Origin: Thamnaconus septentrionalis
Lineage: Eukaryota > Chordata > Actinopteri > Tetraodontiformes > Monacanthidae
NCBI GenBank assembly: GCA_009823395.1
Contig: CM020514.1
Span: 9,610,966-9,674,965 of the forward strand
Length of the DNA: 64,000 bases
Direction: 5' to 3'
How positions within the stretch are numbered: the stretch's first letter is position 1; every line of letters begins with the position of its first letter. The notes beneath the pieces were generated by a model that searched no databases, was not told the DNA's origin, and saw only the letters and a list, made by a program, of their open reading frames with translations. Made by a program: the position numbers and the translations under genes. Of this stretch, positions 62,001 through 64,000 are shown piece after piece.

Positions 62001-62948
62001 GTAAATTGGAAAATGAGAGGGGATTTAGTCGGGTTCTCGGCCCGTATAAAGTGGGCTCCGAGGGACTGACAGAGGTCCTCTGATCCACCGCTCGTGATCA
62101 ATACGGCTCTGGGTTCCCTCATTACTGGAACAGGCCTCATTGTGTTGACCATAGAATGGACTGCTGGGATCCAACGCCGCTCGTGTGTGTTTGCCAGCCC
62201 GGCGATGTGTTTGTACATAATAAACTGCCTCAGTTTCGCTCCCATTCTCTTGATTATTTCTCCTCAGAACCCCAATTTACCGGCTGCCATTAAGTGGATT
62301 CAACACCGGCCATTCATTCCATTCTGCCGCTGCTTCTTTTTAGTTGTTTTTTTTTTTTTTAATCCAAGGCTCTGTGTTTGTTTCACAGTATTGTCCCATA
62401 GTTTAAAGTAATTTCTCCTCAAATGGGGCCCTGTCCACGCAGAGGTGAAAATGATCCGTTTCTTTTACGTTTCAAAAAAATGTTTCTGTGAACATTGTGT
62501 CACATTGAGAGCTGTGTTTACAGATCCATGCCTGTGCGTGGCGCTGTCACAGAGAAGAAGACGTGTAGTGTTCACATAGAAAATCTTGCCGTATAAACAA
62601 ACACAAGGAGAAGGGGAAAAATAAATTGCAAACTTGTGCAAACAACCATTGAGCAATTTGTCTGCTGCCGCGTTGTTCTTCATTTTGCGAATTCTAGTTA
62701 TACGAGCTAGAGCTACGTTGTAGCGCGTTGTATATTCTAGCAACGTTACACTAATAGACTGAAACTAGCAAAGTTTCTTTGCTCCAACGACAAAAAAAGA
62801 AGAAAAATACTGTTTTTTCAGTAACCAAATGCCTTCCAGTTATTTTGATGTGCTTTGCAGCAGAAAAATATTTGCCCACACCACACATGGCATTTTGTTT
62901 TTTGGCAGAAAATATTCATGAATGTGGCTATCAGATGTTTGATTCTAC

Positions 62949-62969
62949 GTGTGTGTGTGTGTGTGTGTG
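62949..62969 (+). repeat. (GT)n microsatellite
   Basis: Short GT tract followed by degenerate GTGC/GTGT sequence to about 63015. Confidence 0.9.
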
Positions 62970-64000
62970 CGTGCATGAGTGTGCAAGCGTGCGTGTGCGT
63001 GTGTGAGTGTGCAGTGCGTGTTTTCCTTTTGGAATGCTAATGACAGATTAGCCTCAGAAGCTTCCTCCAGTTTCTCCCAGTTTCCCACTGGGAATGCCAT
63101 CCAATCCAGGGCGGCCTTTTCCCCTTTCAACCCTTGTCCGTCCGAATACACTCACGGCTCTGACCCCAAAACCGTTTCTTCACACACACACACCCCCCCT
63201 CTTGGCATTTCAAATCTCCTCAACAAACATTTTTTTCTTTCTTATTTTCTTTTTTTCTACAATGCTCGGCTCTCTTGCTTCTCCTCTGGTGGGCGCTGGG
63301 TGGGTGCGGCGGTAACCTGCGGGGTCACGGCCCTCTCTTCAGTCAGCAGCATTGGGAGAAAAACAACCCCGAAAGACGGATTTGCTGAAATTAGAATCAG
63401 CAGAATTTTCCTCCTGAAACGGACGTTTCAGCCAGCTGTTACATTCTGCCGCCTCTGTTTAACATATCCGTACGTGACGGCGTGAAGAACTCTTGCTGTA
63501 CAGCTCAGTGCAGCAGATTTATGTGCTTAGCTGCTGACTGTAGCAAGAGGAATCTCATTTTCCCTTCTTGCAAAATGCAGAAGTTTTGCACGGCTCCCGT
63601 TTTTAGCCATACCGTCAGACGACAGCTACGCCGTCCTCCCCTCCCCCGCTACCTGTGCATCCACGCTGCGGTTTGTTTCACCACAGCCGCCGGAATATTT
63701 AAACGCGGCCCGCGAGGGGGAAACTGTAGTGGAGAGCGGCAAGAAAGACGAGAAGCTGAGGTCTTCCACTGTAATGGACACAACGCCTGTGTAAACAGTG
63801 TGCGCACACAAACGTCAGCCGGGCTGCTGTGTGCACAAGGGCTGAGTATACAGGCTGTGCATCCACTCTCCCAATTTTGCCGTGCTTGAGGAAGGGGAAG
63901 TTGGGGTCAGAGGTCTCACTCTTAACACACTGGAGATTGAGATGAGTGTGTGTGTAAGAGCTGGCTGTGTGCGTCTGCCCCTTTTCAGCTCGTCTTCCTC

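Larger units (their letters stand above)
48206..64000. other. Presumed il1rapl1 intron after coding exon 1
   Basis: I looked for the Ig1 exon (Cys-Thr-Asp-Trp or Cys-Ile-Asp-Trp context) and did not see it. The stretch contains GT, CA and TG tracts, long T-runs, a decayed SINE, and CpG-rich patches at 55560-55910, 57090-57560, 57840-58250 and 58450-58660. Repeat-free candidate enhancers lie around 51870-52280 and 62030-62300. Confidence 0.5.

Noticed and set aside
48206..64000. Search for the next il1rapl1 exon (first Ig domain)
   Set aside because: No translation with the expected Cys-x-Asp-Trp context was seen; IL1RAPL1 introns are very large, so it likely lies outside.

Overview
This is vertebrate, almost certainly teleost fish, genomic DNA. 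The evidence is the very dense microsatellite load (long CA/TG, TA, GA, GAT and CTAT tracts), common CpG, LINE 3' ends with fish-type tails (ATTCTG-like, TTTGAT, ATTCT, CTT), a fragment of a fish tRNA-derived SINE, and a vertebrate spliced exon. The window is overwhelmingly non-coding. No prokaryotic operon, CRISPR array, rRNA or intact tRNA gene is visible, and I found no convincing new gene system.

The one protein-coding segment I can name is the first coding exon of il1rapl1 (interleukin-1 receptor accessory protein-like 1) on the + strand. The exon spans about 48097-48199, with its ATG at 48118. It encodes a 27-residue signal peptide and N-terminus, flanked by a textbook acceptor and a donor in phase 1. 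IL1RAPL1 is a synaptic adhesion receptor with three Ig domains, one membrane segment and a TIR domain. None of those domains lies here, because the gene has very large introns. The 15.8 kb after the exon is read as intron.

Layout: 1-20.9 kb is non-coding DNA, probably upstream flank, with LINE tails (2860-3100, 8098-8226), a second dispersed element with a CATT tail (8317-8453), a SINE fragment (7815-7870) and a TA-rich block (12.35-12.9 kb). 20.9-25.3 kb is GC- and CpG-rich, pyrimidine-rich and carries three good splice donors (21578, 23091, 23985). It is the best candidate for the promoter and non-coding 5' leader exon(s) of il1rapl1. 25.3-48.1 kb would then be intron 1. It contains a striking cluster of inverted repeats (29351-29620), a degraded minus-strand LINE (31968-32302), an inverted pair of TAATTA sites (40463-40569) and another LINE tail (41640-41720). 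48.2-64 kb is the start of the next intron, with more microsatellites, a decayed SINE-like segment (53795-53940) and several CpG-rich, repeat-poor stretches.

The most interesting items are the il1rapl1 exon and its likely 5' leader, the hairpin cluster at 29.4-29.6 kb, a branch/AG/8-nt/GTGAGT arrangement at 23.09 kb resembling a micro-exon or recursive splice site, and a dispersed repeat family seen three times in the window.
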